A model generated the notes under the pieces. It had not been told where the DNA came from. It ran no database searches and worked only from the letters and a program-made list of their open reading frames with translations. A stretch of 64,000 nt of DNA from Morella rubra (lineage: Eukaryota > Streptophyta > Magnoliopsida > Fagales > Myricaceae). The position numbers and the translations under genes are program-made. Location of the stretch: contig CM025849.1 in assembly GCA_003952965.2 (NCBI GenBank), positions 33,206,128-33,270,127 of the forward strand, written 5' to 3'. Shown here piece after piece: positions 1-11,049 of this stretch (within the stretch, counting starts at the first letter, position 1; each line of letters starts with the position of its first letter).

Positions 1-666
1 CGAACAGTTCGACATTTTCATTAAACCGAACGTTTTATCATCTAATCTCTCTCGACTCTCGTTGATTTTTTTGTCAAATCTTCACATTCTAATCACATCC
101 AGGTATGTTTTGTTGATTTTTAACATGATTTTTGCTTTAAAAATTTTATTTTTTTTACAGTTTTATATATAGGATTTCAATTCTATTTTTTGTATACTAC
201 ATTGTGTTTTTTGATTGATTTTTACGTAGAAATTGATTGTGTTCAGTGTTAGGATTGTGTTAGTGTATTTGTTTGTGATTTGGTGGTGTTTTGGGTAGTG
301 TGTGGGAGGTTTTAGACGCTGCCATGGCTGAGTTAACTCGGTCTTCGTCCCAGTATCGTCCGGACGTTTAGATATACCGTCCGACGTCTAAATAACCCGT
401 TTGGAAATTTTTAGTATAAAAAGGAAATACGTCGTCGTTTAGTTTGTGTCCGGACGTTACATGAAACACGTCCGGACTTTTTATATTAAAAGTTATAAAA
501 TTTTACTATTTGTGTTTAGTTCGGATGGATATCCAAAAGTGTCCGGACGCTGTGTCAAATATGTCGGACGCTTTTAACTGTCCGAACGCATTTTTATATT
601 TAATTTGCATTTTCTTTTTTATTATACTGTTCGACGCATTTTTGTTGTTGTTCGAACGGGTTTTTT

Positions 667-1855
667 TTGCAGATTATAGAAAATGAACAAGCGTTTGCGT
701 ACCAGCAGTCAGGCCGATGCGGAGGAGTCTTCTCTCCAGGTTTATCGTTGGATGAGCATACAACAGTCATCATGTCCCGCTCGGTCGTTGTCGAGCGGCA
801 TATCCAGTTGGCGGATTTCTATGAGCTTCGGTTTGAGGATCGGACGCTTCCAGAGATAGTGGAGCAAGCAGGTTGGCTTCCATTCCTCCAGAGGACCGGG
901 TATGCGTCAAAGAACCTGGTGCGAGAGTTCTACGCTTCTATACTTCGGGCGAGGGACGTTGAGGAGCCTAGTATGGAGGTGACCGTCCGGAACGTGCAGA
1001 TCATATTCTCGCCAGACGAGCTCGCTTTATTTTTGGGGTACGTGAGGGATGTGACAGCATTCCCTAACGTGCCAATGACAGAGGAGGGCCGCCCTACTAA
1101 GGCCGAGGTTTTCTGGACGCTGCTGGGCCCGGATACGACTATCCTAGGAGGGAAGCAACATGCTTCACAGGGCAGCTGCTTCCTTTCTGGAGGATTATGC
1201 ACCTGATTCTATGCTCCACCATCGACCCGAAGGATTATGACATGGTAGTTGTACGGGGCTTCATGTTGATATGGCATCATTCATCTACCAATCCGTCCGT
1301 GCTGAGGCCCTGAAGACGATGCTCAGATTTTGTTGCCTTATGGTGTTCTTTTAACCTAGTTCCTGCATAACTTGATGGTACCCGAGGTGCCGACGAGCCG
1401 AGGGGGCTTCCACTTGGGTCGATTAACAAGACAACGCTCTCAAAGTCGATGGCGCAGACACGACGAGTGCTAGGTGCTGCTCGGTAGCTAGAGCTAGACG
1501 AGAGGAGCCGGCTCAGGGGACCGAGGAGCAGGATCTTGGACAGGGCTCTTCCCAGGGACTCGAGGGACAGCGGCCGAGTTGGGTGGCATCTATGATGACC
1601 GAGTTGACTGAGCAGATGCGAGCGGTCATGCAGCCCACCCATGAGATGGTGGGTAATATCAGTTCTCGGCTATCAGCTCTGGAGCTTAAGGTCGTGAGCA
1701 TGGACGCTGAGTTAAAGAAGCAAGTGTCCGAGGTTCAGTTGGCCCTGAAGAGCGTCGCTACCAGTGCAGAGCTAGTTGCCCTGACTGAGCGGGTCGTGTT
1801 GCTTGAGGAGCACATGAGTGATGTTCGGGCGGTTCTGCATCTCTCTGATGATTAG
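667..1855 (+). pseudogene. 'Putative plant transposon protein' ORF (PF20167-like) carried by the CACTA element, frameshifted
   Basis: The open frame 667-1206 encodes about 179 residues, with a segment (ERHIQLADFYELRFEDR, then WLPFLQRTGYASKNLVREFY) typical of the plant transposon protein family that rides inside CACTA-like elements. After about 1165 the reading frame is lost and the similarity continues in other frames: a LHRAAAFLEDYAP-like stretch, then MASFIYQSVRAEALKT near 1272. It ends in a heptad-rich, coiled-coil-like tail, open from 1583 to 1855. The function of this family is unknown. It lies upstream of the TNP2 gene in the same orientation. Family assignment is from memory of the motif pattern, not from a search. 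Confidence 0.6.
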
Positions 1856-2029
1856 AATTTTTATTATATTTTGAGGACATCTATTTTTATTTTTTGTTTT
1901 GAGTATGTATATTGGGATTGTAGCTATTGTTATTCCGTTTTGCTTTATGTTATTTCATTTCGTTACTCTTTCCCAATTTCATTACACTCCGTGCACTCTT
2001 ATTTATATTAGAAAAAAAATAAGATTGTC

Positions 2030-2880
2030 AAAACCGTTCGGCAAGAGGATAACCGTCCGGACGTATTACAGTAAGGTTGAACGCGTCGTACTTCGCAAGA
2101 AACTCGTCGGACGGTAACTTAAAAGGGTTCGGACGCTTGTTTTAGATGGTAGTGTTGAGACGCTGTCGTTTATGGGTTTCCAAACGGCGCTGTGAAAGTT
2201 AAGAAAGCGTTCAGACGGTTATGGTGATCCGACTTTTTTTAAGATCAGACGCTGTCGTTTGGTGGTTGCTAAAACGTGTCGTCAGCTGTAAGTCTCCGTT
2301 CGGACGGTATGAAAATTTAGGCGGCATGTTTTTCCCTCGTAATCTTTTACACGTAGGCGTCTGAACGTTTATATTCGTTTGAAAGACTGGAAATCGCGGA
2401 CAGTATATCGAAAAGGATCAAAACTTAGAAATTTGAGATTTGAAGAGAAGAGGGGAGCTGATTTAAGACGTTAATCTCATTGAAAAGGGTGTTAAAGGAG
2501 CAACCCATTTGGGATTTCGAATTGGATTGCATTTAAGGTTAGTGGGTTTTAATGTTTTTTTATTTTATGATGAAAAGCATGGATTTTAGGATATCAAAGT
2601 ATGTGTTTTTTGAACTTTTTAGGGTCTAAAATGATCGTAATTGAGTTTGGAGTTAGTTGTGATGTGTTTATATTGAAATATGTGTCATTTGGGTTGATTT
2701 TGGCATGAATTTGTGTTGAAAATGTCATCTGTTCGGCGAAGAACTGTGTTGTTCGACAATCGCAGTCGGACGGTTTATATACCATCCTGACTTAATTTAT
2801 CGTCCGGACGCTTTACAAAAAGGTCCGAACGCTATATTTTATGTTCGGACGGTTAATAGCGTCCGAACGGTTTTTGCTGT
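2030..2880. repeat. Internal block of CACTA subterminal-type motifs
   Basis: Between the two transposon genes there are many copies of CGTCCGGACG, GTTCGGACGG and GTCCGAACG-like words (for example near 2054, 2300, 2800, 2825, 2846). Such motifs normally cluster at the ends of CACTA elements as transposase-binding sites. An internal block suggests a promoter region bound by the transposase, or an old nested or tandem junction of two elements. No CACTA terminus is visible inside the block. Confidence 0.6.
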
Positions 2881-3356
2881 CATGTTCATGCATTCATTAA
2901 TTAGTAGCCTTAGCCCCGTTTAAGAATTACACAAAGTTCGGATAACGAACTCGGTGTAATTCTTGAATTGTCCACGTTATGGACAGTTTGAGTTTACAAT
3001 ATGCGTAATGTGCGTAATTGTATCTGATATTGTGACTGATGTGTTTAGAAATTTCGATGCAAATCTCCTTTTGTCTTTCGGATACACATTCAACATTGAG
3101 CTTGTACACTTGCCTTCAATGGTGGGTGTTTATGCTCAATGTTGTAGGCGTGTATCTGGAGACTGAGGGAAAATGCTGTCGAAATTTCTAAAGCATCAGT
3201 CACGATAGTCGGGTCAATTACATGCAGTACGTGATATTGTAAACTTGAATGGGATAGGACCTATCACCCGGAGAAATGGAGTTGAGTGTGAATGTCATCA
3301 TTGTTTGTATTATTGTTTGCATTATTGTTTGTATTTTCGTCTTTGAAGGAACAATA

Positions 3357-5480
3357 TGGATAAAAGCTGGATTTATGAGGCTGATAGACTCAAAAGTGTA
3401 AAGTATAGTGATGGTGTTCGGATTTTATGAGCGTTGCCCGTAGTTATGCAGATAGTCGTGGAATGATAAGATGTCCATGTAAGAGATGTAAGAATGTGTT
3501 GTTCAAACATGTAGACGAGATGGAGGATCATTTATACATAATTGGGTTTGACCAGAGTTACACTCATTGGGTATTTCACGGAGAGTCGATATCAGAAGTT
3601 CCTAACCGGGTAGTGACTTTAGAACCTGAACCTAGAAGCGAAGGACTCTGAGGGAAACATAAATGATGATATGAGAGACATGTTAGAAGATTTTGAGGGG
3701 GGCAGAGGTTGATGAGAACGCTGGTGAAAATATTCCGGGTCCTGAAACAGTCGAGTCTGGGTCTGGAGACGGGTTTTCTGCGTATACTAAGTTATGGGCG
3801 GATGCTGAGCGAGAGTTGTATCCCGGGTGTAAGAAGTACTCGAAGTTGTCTTTCGTTGTTAGGTTACTTCATGTGAAGTCAGAGAATAATTTGACTGTAA
3901 AGGCATTTGAAGATGTGTTAGGTTTGATAAAAGATGCGCTGCCGAAGGGGGAGACACTTCTTACATCTTATTATGAGGCGAAAAATTAAGAAAGAATTTA
4001 GGATTTAGCTACGATAACATACATGCGTGCTTAAATGACTGTGTACTATTTTGGAAGGAGCACAGCGAGTTAGAAGAATGTCGGTGTGTGGGGAATTGAG
4101 GTGGAAGTACAGTCAAAATAGCAAATCAAAGGTTCCTCAAAAAGTGCTGCGACATTTTCCCTTGAAACCAAGGTTGCAGAGAGTGTTTCTATCAAGGCAA
4201 ACGGCAACGGATATGCTGTGGCACCAAGAGAAGCGTGTGGTTGAAGATGGGTGATGAGGCATCCTGCAGACTCTTTGGTATGGAAGGACCTCGATAAGAA
4301 GTATGAATGGTTTGGTCAGGAATCTCGTAACGTCCGGTTGGGTTTGGCATCTGATGGGTTCAATCCGTTTGGCAACATGAGCTTATCATATAGTATATGG
4401 CCAGTGGTACTAATTCCATACAATTTGCCGCCATGGAAATGTATGAAGGATTCAAGTTTTATGCTGTCGTTGTTATTCCTGGTCCAAGAAGTCCTGGGAA
4501 TGATATCGACGTCTACTTGCAGCCATTGGTGAGAGTGAGTTGAACGACGCGGCTGTGTCAAGTTCATTTAAATTACATGCTGCTTTGCTTTGGACTATAA
4601 ATGACTTCCCGCTTATGGTAATCTCTTGGGTTGGAGTACGAAAGGACGGTTAGCATGCCCTAATTGCAATGCGAACACAACGTCATTTTGGTTGAAACAT
4701 GGGGGAAACATTGTTTTTTGGGACATCGCCGGTATTTGCCCGCGACGCATGCGTGAGGCATGATGTCGACATATTTGACGGGAAGAAAGAGTTTAGAGCA
4801 GTGCTTGAAGAAGTCACTGGAGAGGAGATACTTCAACAACTTGAATCGGTACTGTTATGTTCGTTTGGGAAGACTCAAAGAAGAGAAAACGGCTGAAATT
4901 GAGTTAAGTTGGACGAAGCGTAGCATATTCTTTGAGTTGCCGTACTGGTCAGAGTTGAAACTTTGACATAATTTGGACGTCATGCACTAGAGAAGAATAT
5001 TTGTGACAATGTGTTGGGAACTTTGATGAACGTCGATGGTAAGACGAAGGACAATTCTAGTGCTCGGCGGGACTTGGCATTATTGGGCATTAAAAAGACT
5101 TGCATTTGCAAGTTCGGGGCCAGCAAGAGGTAATGCCTCAAGCATTATTTACTTTAACGAAGGATGAACGTAAGAAGTGTTGTGAATGGCTGAAGGGTGT
5201 CAAGTTTCCGGATGGATACGCCTCTAACATATCCCGATGCGTGAATATAAATGAAGGGAAAATAATGGTATGAAGAGTCACGATTCACCTGTCTTGTTGC
5301 AGCGACTGTTACCGGCAATGATACATGGGTTATTAGGAAACGAAGTATGTACAACGTTGACTGAGTTGAGTTTATTCTTCAGAGACTTATGCTCAAGAAC
5401 AATACGTTTAGATGTTGTGGATCAGTTAGAGAAGGACATCGGAATGATTCTTTGCAAGTTGGAACGTATATTTCCTCCAT
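3357..5480 (+). pseudogene. TNP2-like CACTA transposase (Transposase-associated + Transposase_21 + DUF4218 domains), degenerate
   Basis: Translation begins with MDKSWIYEADRLKS at 3357; a one-base deletion near 3426 moves the frame. Next come the Transposase-associated domain (RCPCKRCKNVLF, 3466-3510), the AYTKLWADAERELYPGCKK region (3780-3840), and the hallmark RLGLASDGFNPFGNMS and SIWPVVLIPYNLPPWKCMK segments (4335-4450). Later pieces resemble the CPNC knuckle (about 4655), the HNLDVMHIEKN region (about 4970, corrupted) and a DUF4218 segment with KFPDGYASNISRCV (5200-5245). At least six frame breaks separate these blocks, so no functional transposase can be read. In intact relatives this protein cuts the element ends. 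Assignment to TNP2 is firm; the exact exon structure is not. Confidence 0.85.
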
Positions 5481-5489
5481 CAAGTTGAA

Positions 5490-6943
5490 ACGTATATTTC
5501 CTCGCACCAGAGGAAAGCTGACTGTCCATATCCCTGATGGACGTACAGGCGGTGATGACAAGGCGTCCTCAATGCTTTCGAGTCATATTGGTGCACTCAT
5601 TCGACAACATGTCCCATTTGATACGAGTAAGTGGAAGGAGGTCCCGAAGGGGTTAAATCATATGTGATGAACCGAGTGTTGGTAAGTATAATTTATTAAA
5701 TTTTAATTCTTTAAACTTTTTTGTTTCTAACTGTTATATATGTTAAGGATGACTTCCAACTAGATTACGACTGAGCTGAGGATCATTTCACTGTGACGTC
5801 TACGATGAACACAGCGTACAGGACGCACAGAAATAGATTGTTCTAGCATTACTCGGTGTTCAATTCCAAAGAAGAGGCATTAGAACACCGTATCCCGATA
5901 TGAACAAGGAAGAATGGACTCGTATCTGTGATTTATTCGCAAGCGAGGAATTTCAGGTTAAACATTTTTATTCCATCCTGAACGTTTATTTTTTTTTATT
6001 ATTAATTGTGGTAACAACTGTAAATATACAATGCAAAGGAGGAGTGCAATCAACAAGGAGAATAGAGCTAAGCTGAAGATTGTACACACATCGGGAGCGA
6101 GGTCTTTCCAACGCGTGAGAGCATTATTAGTAAGTAATAAATTTAAATTTAAATTTTTATTATTTAAATAAATGACTAATAAATTTTTATTATTTAAATA
6201 AATGACTTAGGTATTTTAATATGTACGTTTTATATTTCTTTTGGTGTACTGAAAAATTCAGAATCTGATGAGATTAGTGTTGCGTTGCTTTATAAAAAGA
6301 CGCATACTAATAAGGATGGCATATGGACATAAGAAGATGCACGAGAAAATTTTGTAAGTTGTAACATTAGATTTAATGATGCATTCGTGTGCGTTTATGT
6401 TTCATATGTGCTAGTTTTTATTTTATTTTCTAATTTTGTAGGAAAAAATGGAAGCGTTACAATTGCAGTATGAGTCAGAGGGAAAATCATACACCAAAGT
6501 GGACATCTTCGCTGAGGTGTTGGGGATGAAAGCGGGTTACGTGCAAGGTTTAGGCCGTTCAGTACGGTCTGTTGGATCATCTTCATCAGTATCATCCGTT
6601 GATTTGTCTCGGAGGTTAGAAGAGGTCAGATTACGGTTTGAGGAGATGAGGGCTAGACAGTTAGAATATGAAGCGCTTCTTGTCAAACGGTCAGATATGG
6701 AGTAGACGATGCGAGAGCATCTACAGATGATGGAGGAGCAGTAACAGAAGAAAGACGAAGAGCTGATGCAGATGATGGCAGAGCAGAAACAAAAAAAAGA
6801 TGAAGAGCATCGGAAAATGATGGAAGAGCAGCAAAGGACCCTAGTGGAACAACAAGAACGTAGGATGCAACTAATGGCTGAGCAGATGCATGAGCAGCTA
6901 GTGGAGCAGATCAGACAGCTGCAATCTCATTCGACACCCAAAT
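5490..6943 (+). pseudogene. Ptta/En/Spm-type (Transposase_24-like) region with C-terminal coiled coil
   Basis: The stretch from about 5510 (RGKLTVHIPDGRTGGDD...SHIGALIRQHVPFD) matches the plant En/Spm 'transposase, Ptta' family, continuing as YPDMNKEEWTRICDLF (about 5895), NRAKLKIVHTSGARSFQRV (about 6063) and MAYGHKKMHEKI (about 6317). These blocks are separated by AT-rich intron-like DNA. The last exon (6448-6943) has a helical tail made of degenerate repeats around MMEEQ, MMAEQ and LMAEQ, interrupted by TAG at 6703 and TAA at 6742. It follows TNP2 directly, the usual order in these elements, and may be a fused or a separate gene. Confidence 0.7.
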
Positions 6944-7129
6944 GAAAATTTAGGTAGATTTATATATTTTTTCTACTTTCTTAGAACTTATCAATTACGT
7001 ATTTTATTTGCTTTTAATAACGATTTTATATTTGTAGATATTTTATTATTTAATGATAATTTAATATCTTTTTATTTATATTATTTGTAAATTATTTTTA
7101 AAATTTTAATTAAATTATTTGACATACCA

Positions 7130-7804
7130 AGAAAACCGTTCGAACGGTATGAGTGGACGTCCGAACGGTTAATTGACACTGATAACGTGCGCATGCATAG
7201 CAATCCGTCTGCACACATCACGTCAAATTAGTCCGTCCAAATGGTTCTTTTCATGTGCGAACGATCTTTTATGTACCAAGTGTGCGCACGATACAACTAA
7301 ACGTTCGAATGTGTTCAACAAAACAAGCTTCCGAACGTGGTGCGTCATAGTTCAACGGATTTGGAGGATGACAAATAATATTTCGTCATAAATGAAACAA
7401 CGGTGCAGACGTCTTTACAAATGCTTCCGAACGTTATGTCTGTACGTTCGGATGATGTTGTATATCCGTGTGCACAGATTCTAGATGACGAAATTCATTT
7501 CGTCACTTGGGAAGAACCATTCGCATTAACCGTCCGAACATATTGAGAGTATGTTCGCACAGGTCATGCGAATGGCTGAATTGTACTGGGCATGATGATT
7601 TTCAATTTCGTCACTATGGCTAAAATACTGGTTCAAACGGTTTCGAGCAATAGAACGTCAAAATCGTCACCCAAAACTTTGGCTGACGGGCTTTAAGTGA
7701 CAAACCGAGTTACAACTCAGTTTTGACACCCAAAACAATGGTGACAAATTTAGTACTTTGGGTGACAAATTTTTTTGTCACCCAAAGTCTTTTTTCTTGT
7801 AGTG
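7130..7804 (+). repeat. Right subterminal region, hairpin and terminal inverted repeat of the CACTA element
   Basis: Motifs such as CCGTTCGAACGG and GTCCGAACGG recur from 7135 to about 7560. A perfect inverted repeat, 7755-7769 against 7774-7788 (ACTTTGGGTGACAAA arms, TTTT loop), abuts the 16-bp terminal repeat at 7789-7804. A third near-copy of the arm (GGTGACAAATTTAGTA, 7739-7754) lies just left of it. Confidence 0.85.
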
Positions 7805-8640
7805 TTAGAGCCTTTGTGTTAGAATACATGCGCAATGGAAACCTGGAGCTATGGTTGCATTCTAAAAACCGCTTTTTGAATCTACTGCAAAGGCTAAATA
7901 TCATGATCGATGTGGCAACAGCACTAGAATATCTTCATTTTTATAATGCACCTCCTATTGTTCATTGTGATTTGAAGCCCAACAATGTCTTGCTCGATGA
8001 AGATATGGTTGCACATGTTGCTGATTTTGGCATTGCCAAGCTCTTAGGTGATGGGGATTCTGTTACGAAAACCATGACTCTCGGCACCATTGGGTATATA
8101 GCACCCGGTAATATAAGCTTGAATGTCTATAATTTTAGGCTTACATAGACAAATTACTCTTTGTCTTTTGCTAAGATCGTATTAACCTTTAGACATTATT
8201 TCTTTTGATTATTTTTAAGTCATTACATTGAGGTTTTATGTATTCATAGAGTATGGATTGGAAGGAATTGTTTCTACAAGAGGTGATGTGTATAGTGATG
8301 GTCTTTTGTTAATGGGAACTTTCACAAGGAAACGGCCAACGGACAATATGTTTGCCAGAGAAATGAGCTTGAAGCATTGGATAGAGGAATCATTTCCCGT
8401 TTCAGTAATTGAAGTTTCTGATGTGAACTTGTTGAGAAATGAAAGTGATTGCACTGCAACATAAGAATGCTTATCTTCTATCCTTGGATTGGTGTTGGGT
8501 TGTTCTGTGGATTTACCTAAAGAAAGGATCAATATGAAAAATGCTTTAGCTAGAATCAACAAGATCAAACTGAAGTATTTACGAGATATGGAAGGGGATA
8601 ATGTGCGAGTGTCAACAAATCGATGGCAGTCTTGAGAAAT
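7805..8640 (+). pseudogene. 3' remnant of an LRR-XII receptor kinase truncated by the CACTA insertion
   Basis: The reading frame starts abruptly at the transposon end with AFVLEYMRNGNLELWLHS and continues through the kinase catalytic loop (IVHCDLKPNNVLLDE), DFG motif (ADFGIAKLL) and TIGYIAPE. A GT-AG intron at 8108-8249 sits where the intact paralogue at 16145-20496 has its last intron. Exon 2 carries subdomain IX and XI sequence, but a TAA at 8461-8463 replaces a GAA codon present in the paralogue. The N-lobe, transmembrane and LRR parts are absent, presumably left of the window beyond the transposon. The catalytic loop has HCD, so the parent was a non-RD kinase. The 3' flank (to about 9000) also matches that of the paralogue, which shows a tandem gene duplication. 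Confidence 0.9.
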
Positions 8641-9823
8641 ATCTTTGCACAATTAGAGCAAGAATCGATTCAGTTGAAGGTCTCCCGCGTTTTAAGAAGA
8701 CAAAAAATGGAGAACCGGAATATATGGATATCATGCTCATAGATTGATAAACAGAGTTTTTTGTTTTGAACTCTGTGGTGCTTTCTTTACAGAGTGCCAG
8801 TGGTTCCTGCTGCTGTAGTTCGGATATCTGCAAGTGGCTTTGTGTGGACTACTACTGACTGTTATATGTGGATACTGCAATCTGTGTCGCGCAGGATGCT
8901 GGTGGTGTGGAATGTGATCTTTTGCTTTTGGTGGATGTGCTCTGTTTCTGCTGCAATGTTAATTTGTACTGGCTGAGCTTTTGTTGTTATACTGTAATTT
9001 TGCTTTCGACAAGTTATGCAGACAGGGTATTTCCCGCATTGTAAGTTCTTTTTATCCGAAAAAGGGATGGTGTTAAATCTGTTTACGACTTTCAGGTTTG
9101 AGACTTGATTTGTTCTGGTTAAGATGTCGATTGGGAAGCAAACGTAGACACTGAGATCGGATGCCAGGTTGGGAGGCCTTTTATTTAGATTGTTGTGAGG
9201 AGGAATTTCGCATTCTCTTAAATGGGAAATCCAGAAAGGCAAGGTAATTTTCACAAAGATGTCTTGCAAGGAAACACATTAACTACAATGGGTGGGTACA
9301 CTGTCAGACGGCCCCGGGAGAACAAACGACTGTAGCAAACATATTCTCAATCACGCGTGGCAACGGGTAAACTCGCTTAGACTGATCTTCTTAAACTAGT
9401 CTGTCCTCTGATCCCACTTCCACACTTCCATTCATAATGCAAGCTAGCTTAGACTGATCTTCTTAAATAGCCACCCAAAATGTGACAATTATATCGTATA
9501 AGGATTATCATGCATAGTATAGCATATATATATACTATTAGAAGATTAAGCTGCAGTAGTTTGCTTATCCAGTGATAAATGGTTCTATTTTATATATTTT
9601 GTATAAAAATAAAAGGAAAAATAAAGATAGTTTATGAACACGATTTCTCGTACTGAATGTCCATCAATAATTTGGATGTCCTGTGAAATTAGCAAAACAT
9701 ATTAACTTTAGTTTAGAGGAGATGAACACTTCTGCCATCAAATTGCAAGGAGAATGAATTTGATTTGGATTCGGTGCAAAACTCTACTAATTTTCCTAAT
9801 TCTATTCTATCAATCTGTCCCCA

Positions 9824-9826
<3 letters not shown>
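8641..9826. other. 3' flank of the kinase remnant and AT-rich intergenic DNA
   Basis: The stretch 8780-8970 aligns by eye with 20625-20800 downstream of the intact receptor kinase (shared words GTGGTTCCTGCTGCTGTAG and ACTACTACTGACTG), so it is the duplicated 3' flank. From about 9000 to 9826 no gene or recognisable element was seen. Confidence 0.6.

Positions 9827-9873
<47 letters not shown>
9827..9873. repeat. (AT)n microsatellite, about 23 units
   Basis: An uninterrupted AT dinucleotide run of 47 bases is seen directly. It is a likely length-polymorphic marker. Confidence 0.97.
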
Positions 9874-9876
<3 letters not shown>

Positions 9877-10084
9877 GAATTTAATTGTGCATTAATTAGG
9901 GCGACCTTGACTCAATAATTCCCAGAACACTTTGCCCTCGACTCTGTTGAATAGTACAGAAGTCGGAAAATTTAAAAGGGGAAGAAAATGAACTGCTTTC
10001 TATTTCTTTTCACTACAGACATGGATTCAGGAACACGCCAAGGACTTGAAGACTTGACCTCAATAGTAGCCTGCAAACGCGGTA

Positions 10085-10300
10085 GATGTGCTCTCTTTTT
10101 CTCCCGTCGGCGAGAAATTGATGTTTGTAGAAAAAAGACAAAATTAACAAGTGGGGCATGGTACGATTGACAATTGTCTCCAGGCCTGAACCATAAAAAG
10201 ACTTCGAGTTGCAACTTCATGATAGCCTAATTTTGGTCTTCCTCGCCGGCTGACATGATCTACAAGGGAAGGCCCATAAGATTTGTCGTATACTCGGTGG
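10085..10300 (+). repeat. Orphan copy of the receptor-kinase upstream region
   Basis: This segment resembles 15430-15615, which lies about 530-715 bp upstream of the intact receptor kinase start. Shared words include TTGACAATTGTCTCCAG, TGAACCATAAAAAGACT, CTGATCTACA (with gaps) and ATAAGATTTGT. No receptor gene follows it, so it looks like the promoter remnant of a lost tandem copy, or a dispersed repeat. Similarity was judged by eye. Confidence 0.6.
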
Positions 10301-10984
10301 TTAAAGTCTCCACTGTTGAAAGCAATCTCAGTCAGAGAAAGATCAGTAGATACAGTTGATATCAGATTTGGAGACGTTCCATCAGAGCTAGGAAAGTAAT
10401 TTGGAGACATTTTCTCATAACTATTGTCACGACTTATAAAATCAACGTGCTGGCCCAACCCAAGAGAAAATTAATTACGACTCCACACTAGGGAACTAGA
10501 CATTTTCCTTCGTAACTCGGTTGAAATTGTGTTTGTGGCTGGACACCCACGCACACGGCACCTGACAAAATTGTAGGAATTTTTTAACCCATCATGACAC
10601 ATTCGGTCCAATTAGATTTCTTTTTGGAGACTCAATTCCATTATGACAAAGAAAAACTAATGGAATTTGAACGTGCATGTCATGATTGGTAAAAGCCGAT
10701 ATAGCATAGCCAAAATTTTTTCCAAAATAGTGGTAGTGTCGGCCCTTTCGGTTGAAATTGCGTTTGTCGCAAGCACACGCAATCTGTCAATTTAGGAATT
10801 TTTCATCTATCATGAACCCATGACACGCAAATTAAGTCCAATATTAAATTTCTCTTTGAAGGCCCCAATAGAGTAAAAACAAACAATAATGAAATTTGAA
10901 TGTGCGGGTTTATTCAGCTCACGGTTTCCCAAAATCTCCAGCTCTTTGCCCCAGGTACGCTTGCCCACCTGGTGCACGACTAAT
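10301..10984. other. Intergenic DNA with two of three diverged dispersed repeats
   Basis: Copies at about 10511-10620 and 10735-10850, plus a third at 12346-12460, share the core GGTTGAAATTG(T/C)GTTTGT, then CACGCA and (AC)CATCATGA(AC)-like words, and end near CAAATTA or CCAATTAG. No open coding region of interest is present. Confidence 0.55.
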
Positions 10985-11041
10985 TCCAAGTTTCCAGTAC
11001 TTTTTTTTTTTTTTTTTGGCTCGAATCCAAGTTTCCAGTAC
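10985..11041 (-). mobile_element. Tiny poly(A) retroposon insertion with 16-bp target duplication
   Basis: The 16-mer TCCAAGTTTCCAGTAC occurs at 10985-11000 and again at 11026-11041. Between the copies is a T run of 17 followed by GGCTCGAA, that is, a poly(A) tail with about eight extra bases on the minus strand. This is the signature of target-primed reverse transcription by LINE machinery with extreme 5' truncation. Slippage duplication is a weaker alternative. Confidence 0.7.
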
Positions 11042-11049
11042 ATTAACCT

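Larger units (their letters stand above)
1..7804 (+). mobile_element. CACTA (En/Spm) DNA transposon, right part; left end outside window
   Basis: The right terminus is seen directly: 7789-7804 is the reverse complement of CACTACAAGAAAAAAG, the classic CACTA terminal inverted repeat. Subterminal DNA is full of short GC-rich motifs built on GTCCGGACG or GTTCGGACGGT (blocks about 340-660, 2030-2880, 7130-7560). Inside are a plant-transposon-protein ORF (667-1855), a TNP2-type transposase (3357-5480) and an En/Spm-type second transposase region (5490-6943), all on the plus strand and all with frameshifts or stops, so this copy looks non-autonomous. The base triplet after the right end is TTA, which fits a 3-bp target duplication in a receptor kinase exon. 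No left terminus was found, so the element starts upstream or is composite. Confidence 0.88.
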
